DNA of 64,000 nucleotides from Limibacter armeniacum (GCF_036880985.1 NZ_JBAJNO010000002.1:284802-348801); one strand, 5' to 3'. Counted from the first letter of the stretch, positions 18,980-29,837 are shown. A program made the numbers and translations. The notes: a model not told the origin generated them from the letters alone.

Positions 18980-20347
18980 TTATAGCGCTCCAGCTCTAGC
19001 TTTCTTCAACATTTTAGGTGTATCCATCTCTGAACCAGGATCTCCTTGTTCCTGCATCCATTTGTCAAGCACTACCGACATCTTCTCCATCAGTTCAGGA
19101 TTTTCCTGGCTGATATTGTTCAGGTTATAGGGATCATTCTCCATATCATAAAACTCTTCAGCAGGTCGATGCATATAGCGATTGATCATGGCTGCGGCTT
19201 TTTCATTCTGGTTGGAGTGGAACATCCACGAACTCCAGATATGCTGGTTTTCGGTATTGCCCATTAGGTAGCGTTGCAAGTAGATACTTTCAGGCATCAG
19301 GTTGCGGACATAGTGGTATTTGCCATCAGTCACAGCCCTGATCGGGTAAGCAGTACCTTCAGGCAGGTTATTGTGGATAAAGTAGGCGTACTGTCGGTCT
19401 GATTTTCCTTTTCCTTCCAGCACTTTCTTGAAGCTCAATCCATCTAATCCGTAATCTTGCCATGGCTTCCCGATAATATCCAACAGGGTCGGCAATACAT
19501 CTACCCACTGTACCAATGCATCTGTTCTTACTTTTTGAGGAATATGACCTTTCCATTTGAATACAAGTCCAGTATGTACCCCTGTGTTCCAGTTTGTCCA
19601 CTTGCCACCTGGCATCTGGGAGCCTTGTTCAGAGGAGAACATTACCAGTGTTTCCTTTTCCTTACCGGATTGCTTCAGTACTTCCAGAATTTTACCGACT
19701 TTCTCATCCATTACCTGTATTTCAGCCAGATAGCGTGCATAGTCTTCCCTTGTTTCCTTGGTATCTGCGATATAAGAAGGCAACTTGATTTTTTCAGGAG
19801 GGAAGTTCTCAGGATTGCCCAATGTCCAAGGCAGGTGTGGAGATACTAGTCCAATCACCAGACAGAAAGGTTCCTCCGACTGCATAAATTTGGAGATGCC
19901 GTCAGAAGAGAATTCAGCGGTTTCTTTAACACAACTTCTTTCTAGTCCACTCACCATATCAAACGGAAAAACCTCCTTGGGTCTGACATGGACTTTACCG
20001 GCAATGCCTACTTTGTAGCCCTGTTCCTTTAGGTGGTGTACAATACTCTTGGTACCGTCCTTGGAACGAGAGTGGTTCCATGCAGCTCCGTTACGGATAG
20101 GGTAAAGTCCTGTATAGAGTTCAGAGCGGCAAGGCTGACACATCGATGATGATACGAATGCATTGTCAAAGGTTAATCCTTCATTCGCCAGCTTGTCAAT
20201 ATTGGGTGTAATACTGTTCTCGCTGCCATAGATAGACAAGTCAGAGTAGGTACAATCATCTCCCAGAATGATCAGCATATTCGGTTTTTTCTGGGCGTTT
20301 GTTTGAAGCGCCACCAGTATAAAAGCAATACAAATAAGGAGTCTCAT
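18980..20347 (-). CDS. Secreted S1-family sulfatase, N-sulfoglucosamine sulfohydrolase-like
   Basis: Formylglycine-dependent sulfatase that removes sulfate esters from a glycan, exported to the periplasm. 455 residues with a cleavable signal peptide ending TNAQ. The first metal site is in ILGDDCTYSD. The maturation motif is C-Q-P-C-R with the modified Cys at 70 (SSSMCQPCRSELYTG). The fourth position is Cys instead of the usual Ser. GKVHVRP and the late SSEQGSQMPGGKW segment fit the heparan-N-sulfatase-like branch. Transcribed leftward from its own upstream region, which has a terminator from the regulator gene and a candidate operator at 20491. The real substrate is unlikely to be heparan; context points to an algal sulfated polymer. 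Confidence 0.9.
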   Translation of the reverse strand: MRLLICIAFILVALQTNAQKKPNMLIILGDDCTYSDLSIYGSENSITPNIDKLANEGLTFDNAFVSSSMCQPCRSELYTGLYPIRNGAAWNHSRSKDGTKSIVHHLKEQGYKVGIAGKVHVRPKEVFPFDMVSGLERSCVKETAEFSSDGISKFMQSEEPFCLVIGLVSPHLPWTLGNPENFPPEKIKLPSYIADTKETREDYARYLAEIQVMDEKVGKILEVLKQSGKEKETLVMFSSEQGSQMPGGKWTNWNTGVHTGLVFKWKGHIPQKVRTDALVQWVDVLPTLLDIIGKPWQDYGLDGLSFKKVLEGKGKSDRQYAYFIHNNLPEGTAYPIRAVTDGKYHYVRNLMPESIYLQRYLMGNTENQHIWSSWMFHSNQNEKAAAMINRYMHRPAEEFYDMENDPYNLNNISQENPELMEKMSVVLDKWMQEQGDPGSEMDTPKMLKKARAGAL

Positions 20348-20490
20348 TACAGTATTTTTATTAAAGGATAAAGCGTAACATAAATGTCCGTGATAGGAAA
20401 GGCAAGTTCGCCGTAACTGGCATAAGGCATTTGCACTATCTTTCAGAATTCAGGTATCAGGGTACTTTTCTGAACAAAACTGCCATCATC

Positions 20491-20506
20491 TGAACATTTG
20501 TGACAG
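20491..20506 (-). promoter_or_regulatory. Candidate PUL operator upstream of the 18.98 kb sulfatase
   Basis: TGAACATTTGTGACAG lies 144-159 bp before this minus-strand start codon. It resembles TGAACATTTGGACAA at 25120-25134 and the reverse of TGTGTCAAATGTACA at 6301-6315, both in other PUL control regions. A shared regulator is inferred. Confidence 0.35.
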
Positions 20507-20538
20507 TCACCCAATACTTCTGGGATATAAGGACAAGA

Positions 20539-20570
20539 GAAAGGGTGCCATTTTCATGACACCCTCTTTA
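20539..20570 (-). terminator. Probable terminator of the hybrid two-component gene
   Basis: On the minus strand, GGGTGTCA and TGGCACCC pair with one mismatch around a 6-nt AT-rich loop and are followed by TTTCTC. It lies just past the regulator's stop codon. Confidence 0.5.
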
Positions 20571-20581
20571 TTATTTCTATA

Positions 20582-23500
20582 CTACATTGCTTCTTCCATT
20601 TCCTCTTTCCGACATTCCTCCTGAATAAATTTGGTAGGAGGCATACCATATTCCTTTTTAAATGCTCTTGTAAAATAAGATGGACTTTGGAAACCGACCA
20701 GCTCCATCACTTCCTGAATGGAAAGGTTTTCCGATGACAGGAGCAGGGCTGCCTTTTTCATTTTTGCCTGCCTGATAAATTGGTTGATCGAGCAACCTGT
20801 TACGGCTTTTACTTTCTTGTAAAGGTTGGTACGACTAATTCCCAAAGACTTGCAGATAAACTCCACGGTCAGGTTTGGGGTCGAGATATTATCCTCAATT
20901 ACCTTGGTAAACTCATTCAGGAATTCCTTATCGGAGCGATTATCTGCCTTTTCACGCGCTTCCACAAAAATATCGTGCTGGTATTTGACTTTCAGTTCGG
21001 TACGGGCATTCAAGATCTGCTTGATTTTTAGATCCATCAGCTCTAGGTTGAACGGCTTTTCAAAGAAGGTTTCAACACCAATTTTGGCAGCCTCAACCTT
21101 ATCCTTTTCTGTGTTCTTGGCAGTAAGCATTACCACCGGAATATGTTGTGTCAACTTGTTTTCTTTCAGGTTCTTGACCATTTCTATTCCATCCATCTCA
21201 GGCATCATAATATCACTGACTATGATATGCGGATACTTATATTCCAATAGTTCTAGTGCTTCTATTCCATTGGTCGCTTGTAATACATTATAGTTATCAC
21301 TGAAATGGTCAGAAAGGAATGAGAGCAGCTGCGGGTTGTCCTCTACCAACATAACGGTATGTTCCTTGGTGTTTTCGGCAATATCTACCTTATCATACTG
21401 GAACATGACAGTCGGAGTTTTGGTCTTCAGGATGCTCTCCTCGAAGCGCATTTCCACCTGTAGCTGTTCTGCCGGCAATGTTTCGATGGAGTTTGGAATT
21501 CCTACGAACATCTCCGTTCCTTTGCCCTTTTCACTAAATACATGGATTACACCATTGTGCAAGGATACAAGGCTTCTCACCAATGCCAGACCTACTCCAT
21601 ACCCGATATTGGAAAGCTTTTCAGTCTCATTACCTCTAAAGTAACTTTCGAAAATATGTGGCAATGATTCTTCACTGATACCCATTCCATTATCCTTTAC
21701 CCTTATCCAGAAGTATGGGTGTGTGTTTTCTTGCTCATTCAGTGCTACATGGTGTGAATAGATTGAATGTGGTGTGATAGGCATATCTGTACATTCAAAT
21801 TCAACGATACCACCATTAGGCGTATACTTGAAGGAGTTAGAAAGTATATTGAACAGTATTTTCTGAAGGATTTTAGGATCACAGGCAACCTCTTTGCTAC
21901 TGAAATGTATCTTCTTCTCAAATCCAATTTTTCGCTCTTCAGCAAGGCTGTTGAATTGCTCTGCAAAATCTTTAGCAAAATCGTATAAGTCGAGTTTGTT
22001 TACCATTAGCTTGAAGTGACCTGTTTCAGCTTTTCTGAAGTCTAAAAGTTCACTAACCAACTTATTAAGTTGAATGGCACTACTGGAAATACTGTTAATC
22101 AGTTTTTGTTCACCGGCTGATTTCTGGTTAGCAATTTCCTCCAGCTTGTGGATATTGGCAAGGATCAACGTTAAAGGCGTACGGAATTCATGTGAGATAT
22201 TGGTGAAGAAATCCAATCTCATTTCGTGCATCTTTTCACTTTGCTCATGTGCTATTTTCTCGATTTCGGCCTGTTTTTTCATTCGCAGCCAAATAGTCAT
22301 TAGGTAAAAGGCAAGCAAGAGCAGGAGAATTGCTATGATAAAATAGGCATTCTGGGCTGCATTGGATTGCCACCAAGGTGGGTTGACGATCACCTTGATC
22401 TTAGCAGGCAAGCTCCAAAGGTTTTCGCCATTGGAGGCTTTTACCATTAACGTATAGTTGCCTACAGGAAGGTTACCAAAGTCAGCGTGATGTTCATAGG
22501 TGGTGATCCAGTTTTCCTGATGCCCTTCCAGCATATATTTAAAATAGACCTTTTCATTGTTGGAGTAATGGAAACCTGAGAAGAATACGGTCAGGCTATT
22601 CTCTTCATGGTCTAGCTCCAGCGTATTGGTTTGCCACAGGTTATTCTTCAGAATTACCTTTCCGTTTACTTTTTTTCCTGTTTCAATATCTGCATTGTTG
22701 ACTTTCAGGCTGGTGAAACGGACGGTTGGCATATACGGGTTATGAAGGATACTGTCCGGGTAGAAGTAGTTGATACCGTTTACGCCACCAAACCATAGCT
22801 GACCATTAGGGCCATTGGCTACTACGTGTGGCTTAAAGCTGTTGGTTTCCAGTCCGTCGGCTGTACTGTAATTGATAAACTTTTCAGTCTTGGGGTCAAA
22901 TTGGGCAATCCCTCTACCTCCAATCCAAAGTTTTCCATGTTTATCAAGCGTCAAACTTTCTATATCGTTACTTGGCGCACCCTGTTCGGTCGTGAAATGC
23001 TTGATGCGGATATCATTGCTTTTCAGTACAATCTTGTTTAGTCCGCCACCAATGGTACCTGCCCAAATGGTAGTGTCATTGGTTTGTAGGATCGGCATAA
23101 CGAAAGCAGAACTCAAAGTCTGTGAGTCACTAGCCGAATTGATATGTAGTACATCTATAGCTTCCCCTTTTTCATTTAACCTGATGCGGTTGATGCCTGT
23201 ACGGGTACTGATCCAGACAACCGGTCTGCTTTGGTCAGCATACACGCCAGTAATGGCATTGGAAGTAAGTCCCAGTTCGTGGGTGCTTCCTTCTCTGAAT
23301 CGGTTGATACTAAAATCACCGTCCTCGTTGAAACTGATCTTGTTAAGTCCCTCTGCCCAAGAACCAGCCCAGATATTACCAAATGCATCATTGGTCATAT
23401 CATAAATCTGGTTATGAGTCAGGCTGTTAGGGTTATTGGGGTATGATTTTAATTCTATAAAGCGGTAATCACCTGTGTGGATACTGATACCACCATCGGT

Positions 23501-24757
23501 GCCTATCCATACCCTGTTGAATTTATCGAGTAGCATACAGCGGATATTGTTATTGCAGATGCTTTGTGGGTTATGCTTATCGTGTTCAAGGTGTCGTACT
23601 GAATAGTCTTGCATATTGATTGTATAGACACCAGCGCTTGTACCCACCCATAAGTTACCCAAAGCATCAAACTGGATGGCTCTGATGTTCTTTTCCTCAA
23701 TCTGACGTGTCACCGATAGCGGTAAGGTCATAAAGGCTTTTTGGGTTAAATCAATAAAATTAAGTCCACCCCCTAATGTACCAATCCACATACCTCCTGT
23801 CCTGTCTCCCAGAATGCAGGTAATATGATGGGTCGAAGGCCACTGATGATCGCCATCACGTTGGTAACGAACACCACTGCTGAAGTTAGGGTCAGTTTGG
23901 ATCAAGCCATTCACTGTTCCGATCCATACCTGTTGTTTTACATCTTCATAGACAGAAGTCATCTTGGGGCTAATGCCCATGGTTTCAGGTAGGGACCACA
24001 CAATAATATTTTCTGAGAGGTTCAGGGCATTCAGACTCTTATGTGGAACCTTAAATACTTTACTGTCGCCACTACAAAGGTAAAGTCCGTTTTTGGGACT
24101 GTAATGACCTGCAAAAAATGAGGAGAAAGTATGTTCTCCTAATTGTACCTGCTGAATATTTTCTGCAGAATGGTATTTCCATACACCATTGCTAGTCATG
24201 AGCCAAATAGCACCAGGTGTAGTCTGAAGAATATCATGTACCTCCAAGTCAAGTACCTTCTTGACATTCGTTATTTGGTGCTCCTCATCAAGGCATACCT
24301 CAAAAAGTCCATTTCTTGCTACAGTAAGCAAGCAAGATTGATCAAGGCTGAAAGTCATTTTAGGAAGATCAGGCTGCTGTTCTTCTGGAAAATGCAGTGA
24401 TTTGAATACACCAGACTTTTTGTCAAAGTGATAGATACCGCCTTCTGTGGTTACCCAAAGACTATTGCTACTTGCCTCTTGTATATGCTTAATCCTGTTG
24501 CTCAACCCTTGTTTCGAAAGTTCTAGTGAAATGTGGTAGTTTTTAAAACTGTAACCATCATATCGCTGTAAACCCGATCGAGTACCTAACCAAAGATATC
24601 CAGTTTGATCCTGCAACATAGTCTGTACATCAGTATGTAGAAGTCCTTGATTCAGGTTGTAATTAGTGACCTGATAGTTGATCTGCTGGGCATTTGAGCC
24701 GAAGGAAGCTATCAGAGAAATCAGCAATGAGAGTGCAAGTAGTTTTTTCATTTTCAT
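20582..24757 (-). CDS. Hybrid two-component system sensor and AraC-type regulator of the PUL
   Basis: Single protein of 1391 residues that senses an oligosaccharide in the periplasm and activates PUL transcription. Order: signal peptide or anchor (1-23); about 14 two-component-propeller repeats forming paired beta-propellers (about 30-690; LWLGTRSGLQRYDG, VWIGTDGGIS, LWFGGVNGINYF); a Y_Y_Y domain (about 720-795); one transmembrane helix (about 801-822). Then a histidine kinase with phospho-acceptor His near 857 (TNISHEFRTPL) and an ATPase with GYGVGLAL; a receiver domain with phospho-acceptor Asp near 1182 (VSDIMMPEMDG); and an AraC-type DNA-binding domain (about 1285-1385). It is divergent from the third SusC gene, so it probably controls that operon and others in the window. 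It is the only regulator of its kind here. Confidence 0.95.
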   Translation of the reverse strand: MKMKKLLALSLLISLIASFGSNAQQINYQVTNYNLNQGLLHTDVQTMLQDQTGYLWLGTRSGLQRYDGYSFKNYHISLELSKQGLSNRIKHIQEASSNSLWVTTEGGIYHFDKKSGVFKSLHFPEEQQPDLPKMTFSLDQSCLLTVARNGLFEVCLDEEHQITNVKKVLDLEVHDILQTTPGAIWLMTSNGVWKYHSAENIQQVQLGEHTFSSFFAGHYSPKNGLYLCSGDSKVFKVPHKSLNALNLSENIIVWSLPETMGISPKMTSVYEDVKQQVWIGTVNGLIQTDPNFSSGVRYQRDGDHQWPSTHHITCILGDRTGGMWIGTLGGGLNFIDLTQKAFMTLPLSVTRQIEEKNIRAIQFDALGNLWVGTSAGVYTINMQDYSVRHLEHDKHNPQSICNNNIRCMLLDKFNRVWIGTDGGISIHTGDYRFIELKSYPNNPNSLTHNQIYDMTNDAFGNIWAGSWAEGLNKISFNEDGDFSINRFREGSTHELGLTSNAITGVYADQSRPVVWISTRTGINRIRLNEKGEAIDVLHINSASDSQTLSSAFVMPILQTNDTTIWAGTIGGGLNKIVLKSNDIRIKHFTTEQGAPSNDIESLTLDKHGKLWIGGRGIAQFDPKTEKFINYSTADGLETNSFKPHVVANGPNGQLWFGGVNGINYFYPDSILHNPYMPTVRFTSLKVNNADIETGKKVNGKVILKNNLWQTNTLELDHEENSLTVFFSGFHYSNNEKVYFKYMLEGHQENWITTYEHHADFGNLPVGNYTLMVKASNGENLWSLPAKIKVIVNPPWWQSNAAQNAYFIIAILLLLLAFYLMTIWLRMKKQAEIEKIAHEQSEKMHEMRLDFFTNISHEFRTPLTLILANIHKLEEIANQKSAGEQKLINSISSSAIQLNKLVSELLDFRKAETGHFKLMVNKLDLYDFAKDFAEQFNSLAEERKIGFEKKIHFSSKEVACDPKILQKILFNILSNSFKYTPNGGIVEFECTDMPITPHSIYSHHVALNEQENTHPYFWIRVKDNGMGISEESLPHIFESYFRGNETEKLSNIGYGVGLALVRSLVSLHNGVIHVFSEKGKGTEMFVGIPNSIETLPAEQLQVEMRFEESILKTKTPTVMFQYDKVDIAENTKEHTVMLVEDNPQLLSFLSDHFSDNYNVLQATNGIEALELLEYKYPHIIVSDIMMPEMDGIEMVKNLKENKLTQHIPVVMLTAKNTEKDKVEAAKIGVETFFEKPFNLELMDLKIKQILNARTELKVKYQHDIFVEAREKADNRSDKEFLNEFTKVIEDNISTPNLTVEFICKSLGISRTNLYKKVKAVTGCSINQFIRQAKMKKAALLLSSENLSIQEVMELVGFQSPSYFTRAFKKEYGMPPTKFIQEECRKEEMEEAM

Positions 24758-25229
24758 GGGAACTTTTTGTGTTAGTCTTTGTGCAACTCAATATTGTAAT
24801 ATTGACAATTATGTAAAAAATACATTTAAAAAAAGTGGATGTTTTCTGAACATAAAGACAAGCATTGTGAACAAAAGGGCTAATTGAAACGGTCGTACAG
24901 ATACATTTGGAATGAGTAGATTTCATTTGACTAGTCTTACTGTACAAGTAGTGTGAATAGTTTTAAGTACAGATAGGCAACTTGATTGGTATCCATTTCA
25001 GCTGTACTTGACTCCTGCTTATATATTGTCCCAAACGTCCCAACTTATTTGAGGCTGGAATAAATCATTTGTTCAAATGTTACCTCTAGAATCGCCGTAT
25101 TGATCAATTCTTTTGATAGTGAACATTTGGACAATTCATAAATACATTTGTGAAATATAAGTGTATAATCCATACTTAATTTTCAAATCAAATGGTTTAC
25201 CATCATCCTTTACTGAATTAATAGACCAA
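24758..25229. promoter_or_regulatory. Divergent control region between the hybrid regulator and the third SusC gene
   Basis: This 470-bp gene-free stretch holds several candidate signals. TATTGTCCCAAACGTCCC begins at 25024, 206 bp before the SusC start, and matches the motif at 34822. CATTTGTTCAAATG at 25066-25079 is an inverted repeat also seen, with a different centre, at 55256. TGAACATTTGGACAA lies at 25120-25134. TACATTTG at 25143-25150 is an exact TAnnTTTG promoter box. Their roles are inferred from position and recurrence. Confidence 0.5.
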
Positions 25230-28200
25230 ATGAGAAATGTACTGATTATACTCAGCTTGCTGCTGTTTGGAACCAATGCACAGCTTTTAGCACAGGAACA
25301 GATCCTGAAAGGAAAGGTAACGGATACAGCCACAGGTTTTCCGTTGCCTGGCGTCAATATACAGATAGAGAACACAGCCAAAGGAACCATGTCGGATGCC
25401 AATGGGGCATTCCAGTTGGGGGTATCCAAAGGCGATGTACTGCTAGTATCTTTTATTGGATATAAATCAATGTCTTTGGTGGTAGGTAATGCAACCACGT
25501 TGGACATCAAACTCGAAGAGTCACTGGAAGAATTGGAAGAGGTGATTGTGGTGGGTTACGGTACCACCCAAAAGAAAGACCTGACCGGTTCGGTGGCTTC
25601 CATCAGTCGGGACGATTTTGTACAGGGAATGGCTTCCTCACCGGAAAACCTGATTCAGGGCAAGATTCCGGGGGTACAGATCAATGCTGCTGACGGACAG
25701 CCCGGTGGCGGTAGCCGCATCAGGGTGCGGGGTATCACTTCTATCAATTCAAGCAGTGAACCACTTTATGTTATTGATGGTATTCCATTCGGAACAGGAG
25801 GTGCTTCTTCAGCAGGTGGTTTTGGAGGAGAAAATCCGGTGTATGTTAATCCGATGTCCTTTATCAATCCAGATGATATTGAATCCATTAACGTATTGAA
25901 AGGTCCTTCGGCTACAGCCATTTACGGTTCTAGGGCTGCCAACGGGGTAATCATGATCACGACCAAAGGTGGAAAGGGACAGCAAAGTGCCATTACCTAC
26001 GATGTGAGGCTGACTTCCTCAAACGCGGCAAACCTGTATCCGGTATTGGATGCAGCAGCCTTTGATCGGTCACAGCAATGGATTGAGGAAAATACAAATG
26101 GGTTTACCCGTAGGGAAAACGGTGGAACAGCTACCGATTGGCAGGATGCCATTACCCGCAATGCCTTTTCGCAGATGCATTCCTTGAGCCTAATGGGTGG
26201 ACAAGGCAAAAGTTCTTACTATGCTTCCCTGAGCTACACCGATGAGCAAGGGGTGGTAGACCAAACCGGTATGCAGAAAATCTCTGGTAACCTTAAACTG
26301 AAGCAGAGTGCCGTTAACAACAGGTTGGGACTGTCACTGAATGCCTTCTTCAACACGAGGGATTATCAGAATGGACAGATGTATACGATTGGTTCCAACG
26401 AGCCGGGTGCTGTCGGACAAGCAATTCAGTATGATCCTACCTACAGACTGGATACAGAGATTGATCCTGCCAGTGTCTCATATTTCAACCCTTACAATCT
26501 GCTGCATCAGTTGACAGACGAGTTTACCACCAAGAACATGGTGATGAACATGATTGCAGACTTTGCCCTTACAGATTATTTGACCTATGACCTGAGCTAT
26601 ACTTACAGCGATGGAGCTGGCTACCGTGATATCTACTGGCCAAAGAGCAGCCCGAAAGGTTACCCGACGGGCAGGGCAGGAAAAAGCAGTAACCGTAACT
26701 GGGGCAATATTCTGGAAACGACCCTTAAGTTCAACAAGTCATTTGGTGACCATGCCATTAATGCTTTGGCAGGTTACTCGTTTCAGGAAAACTTCAGTGC
26801 CAACCAGAGTGCAGTTGGAGTAGGCTTCCTGACCGACAGCAACCTGAATAACAACCTAGGTGCCGCACTGGAAAACCCTGAGAAGCCGACTTCAGGTAAG
26901 TCCTCTTCAAGGCTGATTTCATTCTTTGGGAGGGTTAATTACAACTATGCAGGCAAGTATTACCTGACAGCTGCCATGCGTAGAGATGGTTCTTCCAAAT
27001 TTGGTGTCAACAACAAATGGGCTGCTTTCCCTTCAGTTGCATTGGCATGGAACGTAGCGGAGGAGTCTTTCCTGAAAAGCAATGAGCTGGTATCCATGCT
27101 GAAGGTAAGAGCTGAATGGGGTATGTCCGGTAATCAGGAGATCGGCAACTATCTTTCGTTGAGTACGCTGAAGCCACAATCCGATCAATATAATATGGGA
27201 GATGGCAATTATGTGACGACCATAGCGCCAACCAAATTCCCGAACCCGAACATCAAGTGGGAATCCACTACCGCTTACAATTACGGTGTTGACTTCGAGT
27301 TGCTGGACGGAAAGGTTTCCGGAAATATTGACTATTACATCCGGAACACCAATGACCTGCTGCTGACCTACAATGTACCGCAACCGACCATCATTTCAAC
27401 CATTACGGATAACGTGGGAGAGATGCGCAACAGCGGTATAGAAGCTGCCCTTAACGTGAAGGCACTTAAGAAAGGGGATTTTGCCCTTGACTTCAGCTTC
27501 AATATGGCACACAACAGCAATGAGATTGTTTCCCTGTCCAACGGACTGTATAATAAGGAAGACCAGTACTACGGGGAGTTGTATGGCGGTACCAACAACG
27601 GGGTATTTGCTTTCCGGATTGCGGAGGGAGAAGCCATGAACAGCTGGTACACGTATGAATTTTCGAAGGTAGCCAAAGACGAAACAGGTCAGTATCAGGA
27701 GTATTTCTTGAACAGCAAGGGTGAGGAAGTACTCTTCAATGAGCTGAATGCCGATGAGGACCGCAAGTATTTCGGCGATGCGATTCCGGATGTGACTTAC
27801 GGATTGACGACTACTGCCCGTTTCAAGAATTGGGATTTCAGTTTCTTCCTGCGTGGTGCAAGCGATTTCTATCTGCTGAACAATACAAAACTGGTGATGT
27901 CGGCACCGACCAACCTTTACAACAGTTTCAACCTGTATGATTATGGTTTGGATCAGTTTGGAGGAGAATACCCGAACCTGACCTATAACTTCTCCAACAG
28001 ATGGCTGGAGAAAGGCGATTTCCTGAAGTTGGACAACCTGACGTTGGGTTACAAGCTAAATACCACTAAAGTCAATTGGCTGAAAGGATTGAGAGTGTAT
28101 GCGACTGCCCGTAACCTGTTTACGATCACGAACTATTCAGGACTTGATCCGGATGTGGCACAACAGAGCAGAAGATCAGGACAATTGCCTGCCTATGGTA

Positions 28201-28262
28201 TTGAGTACGCAAGCTATCCTGTCACGAGAAGCTACACCTTCGGAATGAATGTAACCTTTTAA
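25230..28262 (+). CDS. SusC/RagA-type TonB-dependent outer-membrane glycan importer (pair 3)
   Basis: Outer-membrane importer of 1010 residues from the ATG at 25230. A longer reading from 25161 would place 23 polar residues before the signal peptide and is unlikely. The signal peptide ends QLLAQ. A carboxypeptidase-regulatory-like domain (about 25-100; LPGVNIQIENT), the TonB box EVIVVGYG, and the plug (LYVIDGIPFG; KGPSATAIYGSRAANGVIMITTKGG) follow. The barrel ends in FGMNVTF. It opens an operon with SusD, sulfatases and a GH2 enzyme, and faces the hybrid regulator, so it is probably the main induced importer of the locus. Confidence 0.95.
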   Translation: MRNVLIILSLLLFGTNAQLLAQEQILKGKVTDTATGFPLPGVNIQIENTAKGTMSDANGAFQLGVSKGDVLLVSFIGYKSMSLVVGNATTLDIKLEESLEELEEVIVVGYGTTQKKDLTGSVASISRDDFVQGMASSPENLIQGKIPGVQINAADGQPGGGSRIRVRGITSINSSSEPLYVIDGIPFGTGGASSAGGFGGENPVYVNPMSFINPDDIESINVLKGPSATAIYGSRAANGVIMITTKGGKGQQSAITYDVRLTSSNAANLYPVLDAAAFDRSQQWIEENTNGFTRRENGGTATDWQDAITRNAFSQMHSLSLMGGQGKSSYYASLSYTDEQGVVDQTGMQKISGNLKLKQSAVNNRLGLSLNAFFNTRDYQNGQMYTIGSNEPGAVGQAIQYDPTYRLDTEIDPASVSYFNPYNLLHQLTDEFTTKNMVMNMIADFALTDYLTYDLSYTYSDGAGYRDIYWPKSSPKGYPTGRAGKSSNRNWGNILETTLKFNKSFGDHAINALAGYSFQENFSANQSAVGVGFLTDSNLNNNLGAALENPEKPTSGKSSSRLISFFGRVNYNYAGKYYLTAAMRRDGSSKFGVNNKWAAFPSVALAWNVAEESFLKSNELVSMLKVRAEWGMSGNQEIGNYLSLSTLKPQSDQYNMGDGNYVTTIAPTKFPNPNIKWESTTAYNYGVDFELLDGKVSGNIDYYIRNTNDLLLTYNVPQPTIISTITDNVGEMRNSGIEAALNVKALKKGDFALDFSFNMAHNSNEIVSLSNGLYNKEDQYYGELYGGTNNGVFAFRIAEGEAMNSWYTYEFSKVAKDETGQYQEYFLNSKGEEVLFNELNADEDRKYFGDAIPDVTYGLTTTARFKNWDFSFFLRGASDFYLLNNTKLVMSAPTNLYNSFNLYDYGLDQFGGEYPNLTYNFSNRWLEKGDFLKLDNLTLGYKLNTTKVNWLKGLRVYATARNLFTITNYSGLDPDVAQQSRRSGQLPAYGIEYASYPVTRSYTFGMNVTF

Positions 28263-28284
28263 GCTAACCTGAAAATCTATTGCC

Positions 28285-29826
28285 ATGAAACATATACTGA
28301 AAATATCATTGCTGACTTTCACTGTGCTGCTTGGCGCTTGCACAGACTTGGAGGAGCAACCTTTCTCGGAGATTTTTGCAGATGAGTTTTATAAAACGGA
28401 AGCGGAATTTGAAGCGGCACAGGCGACAGTTTACAGTACGATGAGCATCTTGTCGGATTGGCGACTGGAAGGACTGGATATGGAATCGGATGCAATTGCC
28501 ATTCCGCAAAGAGGTAACGCATGGGGCTATGATGGCTTCAAACAGTTTGAGCGTCACCGCATCCTGTCTACCGAACAGCGGATGATGGGGAGTTTTTGGG
28601 CAGGACTTTACAAAGGAATTATGACTGCCAATGCTACATTGGAAACATTTTCATTGGCAGAGCAGTCAGACCTGAATGCCCTCTATTCAGCAGAAACCCG
28701 TCTGTTGAGAGCACTTTTCTATATGTACCTGATAGATATGTGGGGCGATGTACCGTTGGTAACTGCTTCAAGAGTGGAAACCACGAACCTGGCAGGCAGA
28801 GAAAGCAGATCAGTAGTATTTGACTTTATAGAATCGGAACTGCTGGAAGTGGCACAGGTAATCCCGTCAAGGGGAGAAAGCGATGCATTGCCTTTCCCAA
28901 GAGTGACAAAAGAAACAGCCCATGCCCTGTTGGCTACCCTTTACCTGAATGCAGAAATATGGAAAGGGCAGGCAATGCTGGACGAATGTGTGGAACAATG
29001 CGATAAAATCCTGAAAAACGGCAATTACGGATTGGTAGACAATTACTTTGACCTGTTCAAGGTAAAGAACGAGGATGCTTCAAGGGAGATTCTGCTTTAC
29101 CTCGATATTGAGGCTGGCATCACAAATGGAAACCTGCCAACAGTGAACCGATCACTGACCGATACTTATATCAAAGATTTGTATCCTAGTTTCCCAAGCA
29201 AGGGGCAGAACGGCATGTGTGTTCAGCCCTACTTCTATAACATGATGGACGATGACGATATCCGTAAGAGCGAAGGGCTGCTGGCTGGACTGGTGATCGG
29301 GAAAAACGGAGAGCCATTAAAGGAAAGCGGTCAGGAGATTAACCACAAGGTGGAGTTTGACTATTGGGATGCAGGACTTTTTGACGGAGTAAGAATCACT
29401 AAGTGGGAAGTGGATATGGGTGCCATTGGCATCTTCAATAGTCATGGAGTACCGCTGATAAGATTGGCAGATATCATGCTGCAAAAGGCTGAGGCACTGA
29501 TTCGTAAAAGCGGTCCGAATGCTGTTTCGGATGACCTGATCAATCAGGTAAGGGCAAGGGTATTTGATCCTGCGCTTCATAGCGAGAAGTTGCGTTCGGG
29601 ATACACGCTGGAAGCAGTGTATTGGGAAAGGGGCTTTGAGCTGCTTTCGGAAGGACACCGCAGAAGGGATATGGTACGCTTCGGTACGTTTACAGAAGCA
29701 TCCAAAGACCTGAAAGGGGACGGAAGTCCCTGGTATGAGGCGCATTCAGCGGATTATATCCTGTGGCCGATTCCACAAGGAGATATGGATGCGAACCCGA
29801 ACCTGAAACAGAACGAAGGTTATTGA
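28285..29826 (+). CDS. SusD/RagB-type surface glycan-binding lipoprotein (pair 3)
   Basis: 513 residues with signal peptide and lipobox LLGAC (Cys near 19), followed by TDLEEQPFSEIFADEFYKT. SusD-like helices include YSAETRLLRALFYMYLIDMWGDVPLV. The C-terminal RagB region has YWERGFELLSEGHRRRDMVRFGTF and ends YILWPIPQGDMDANPNLKQNEGY, the common SusD finish. It lies 22 bp after its SusC. A hairpin follows the stop codon, so downstream enzyme genes may be expressed at a lower level. Confidence 0.94.
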   Translation: MKHILKISLLTFTVLLGACTDLEEQPFSEIFADEFYKTEAEFEAAQATVYSTMSILSDWRLEGLDMESDAIAIPQRGNAWGYDGFKQFERHRILSTEQRMMGSFWAGLYKGIMTANATLETFSLAEQSDLNALYSAETRLLRALFYMYLIDMWGDVPLVTASRVETTNLAGRESRSVVFDFIESELLEVAQVIPSRGESDALPFPRVTKETAHALLATLYLNAEIWKGQAMLDECVEQCDKILKNGNYGLVDNYFDLFKVKNEDASREILLYLDIEAGITNGNLPTVNRSLTDTYIKDLYPSFPSKGQNGMCVQPYFYNMMDDDDIRKSEGLLAGLVIGKNGEPLKESGQEINHKVEFDYWDAGLFDGVRITKWEVDMGAIGIFNSHGVPLIRLADIMLQKAEALIRKSGPNAVSDDLINQVRARVFDPALHSEKLRSGYTLEAVYWERGFELLSEGHRRRDMVRFGTFTEASKDLKGDGSPWYEAHSADYILWPIPQGDMDANPNLKQNEGY

Positions 29827-29837
29827 TTTGATTGTGG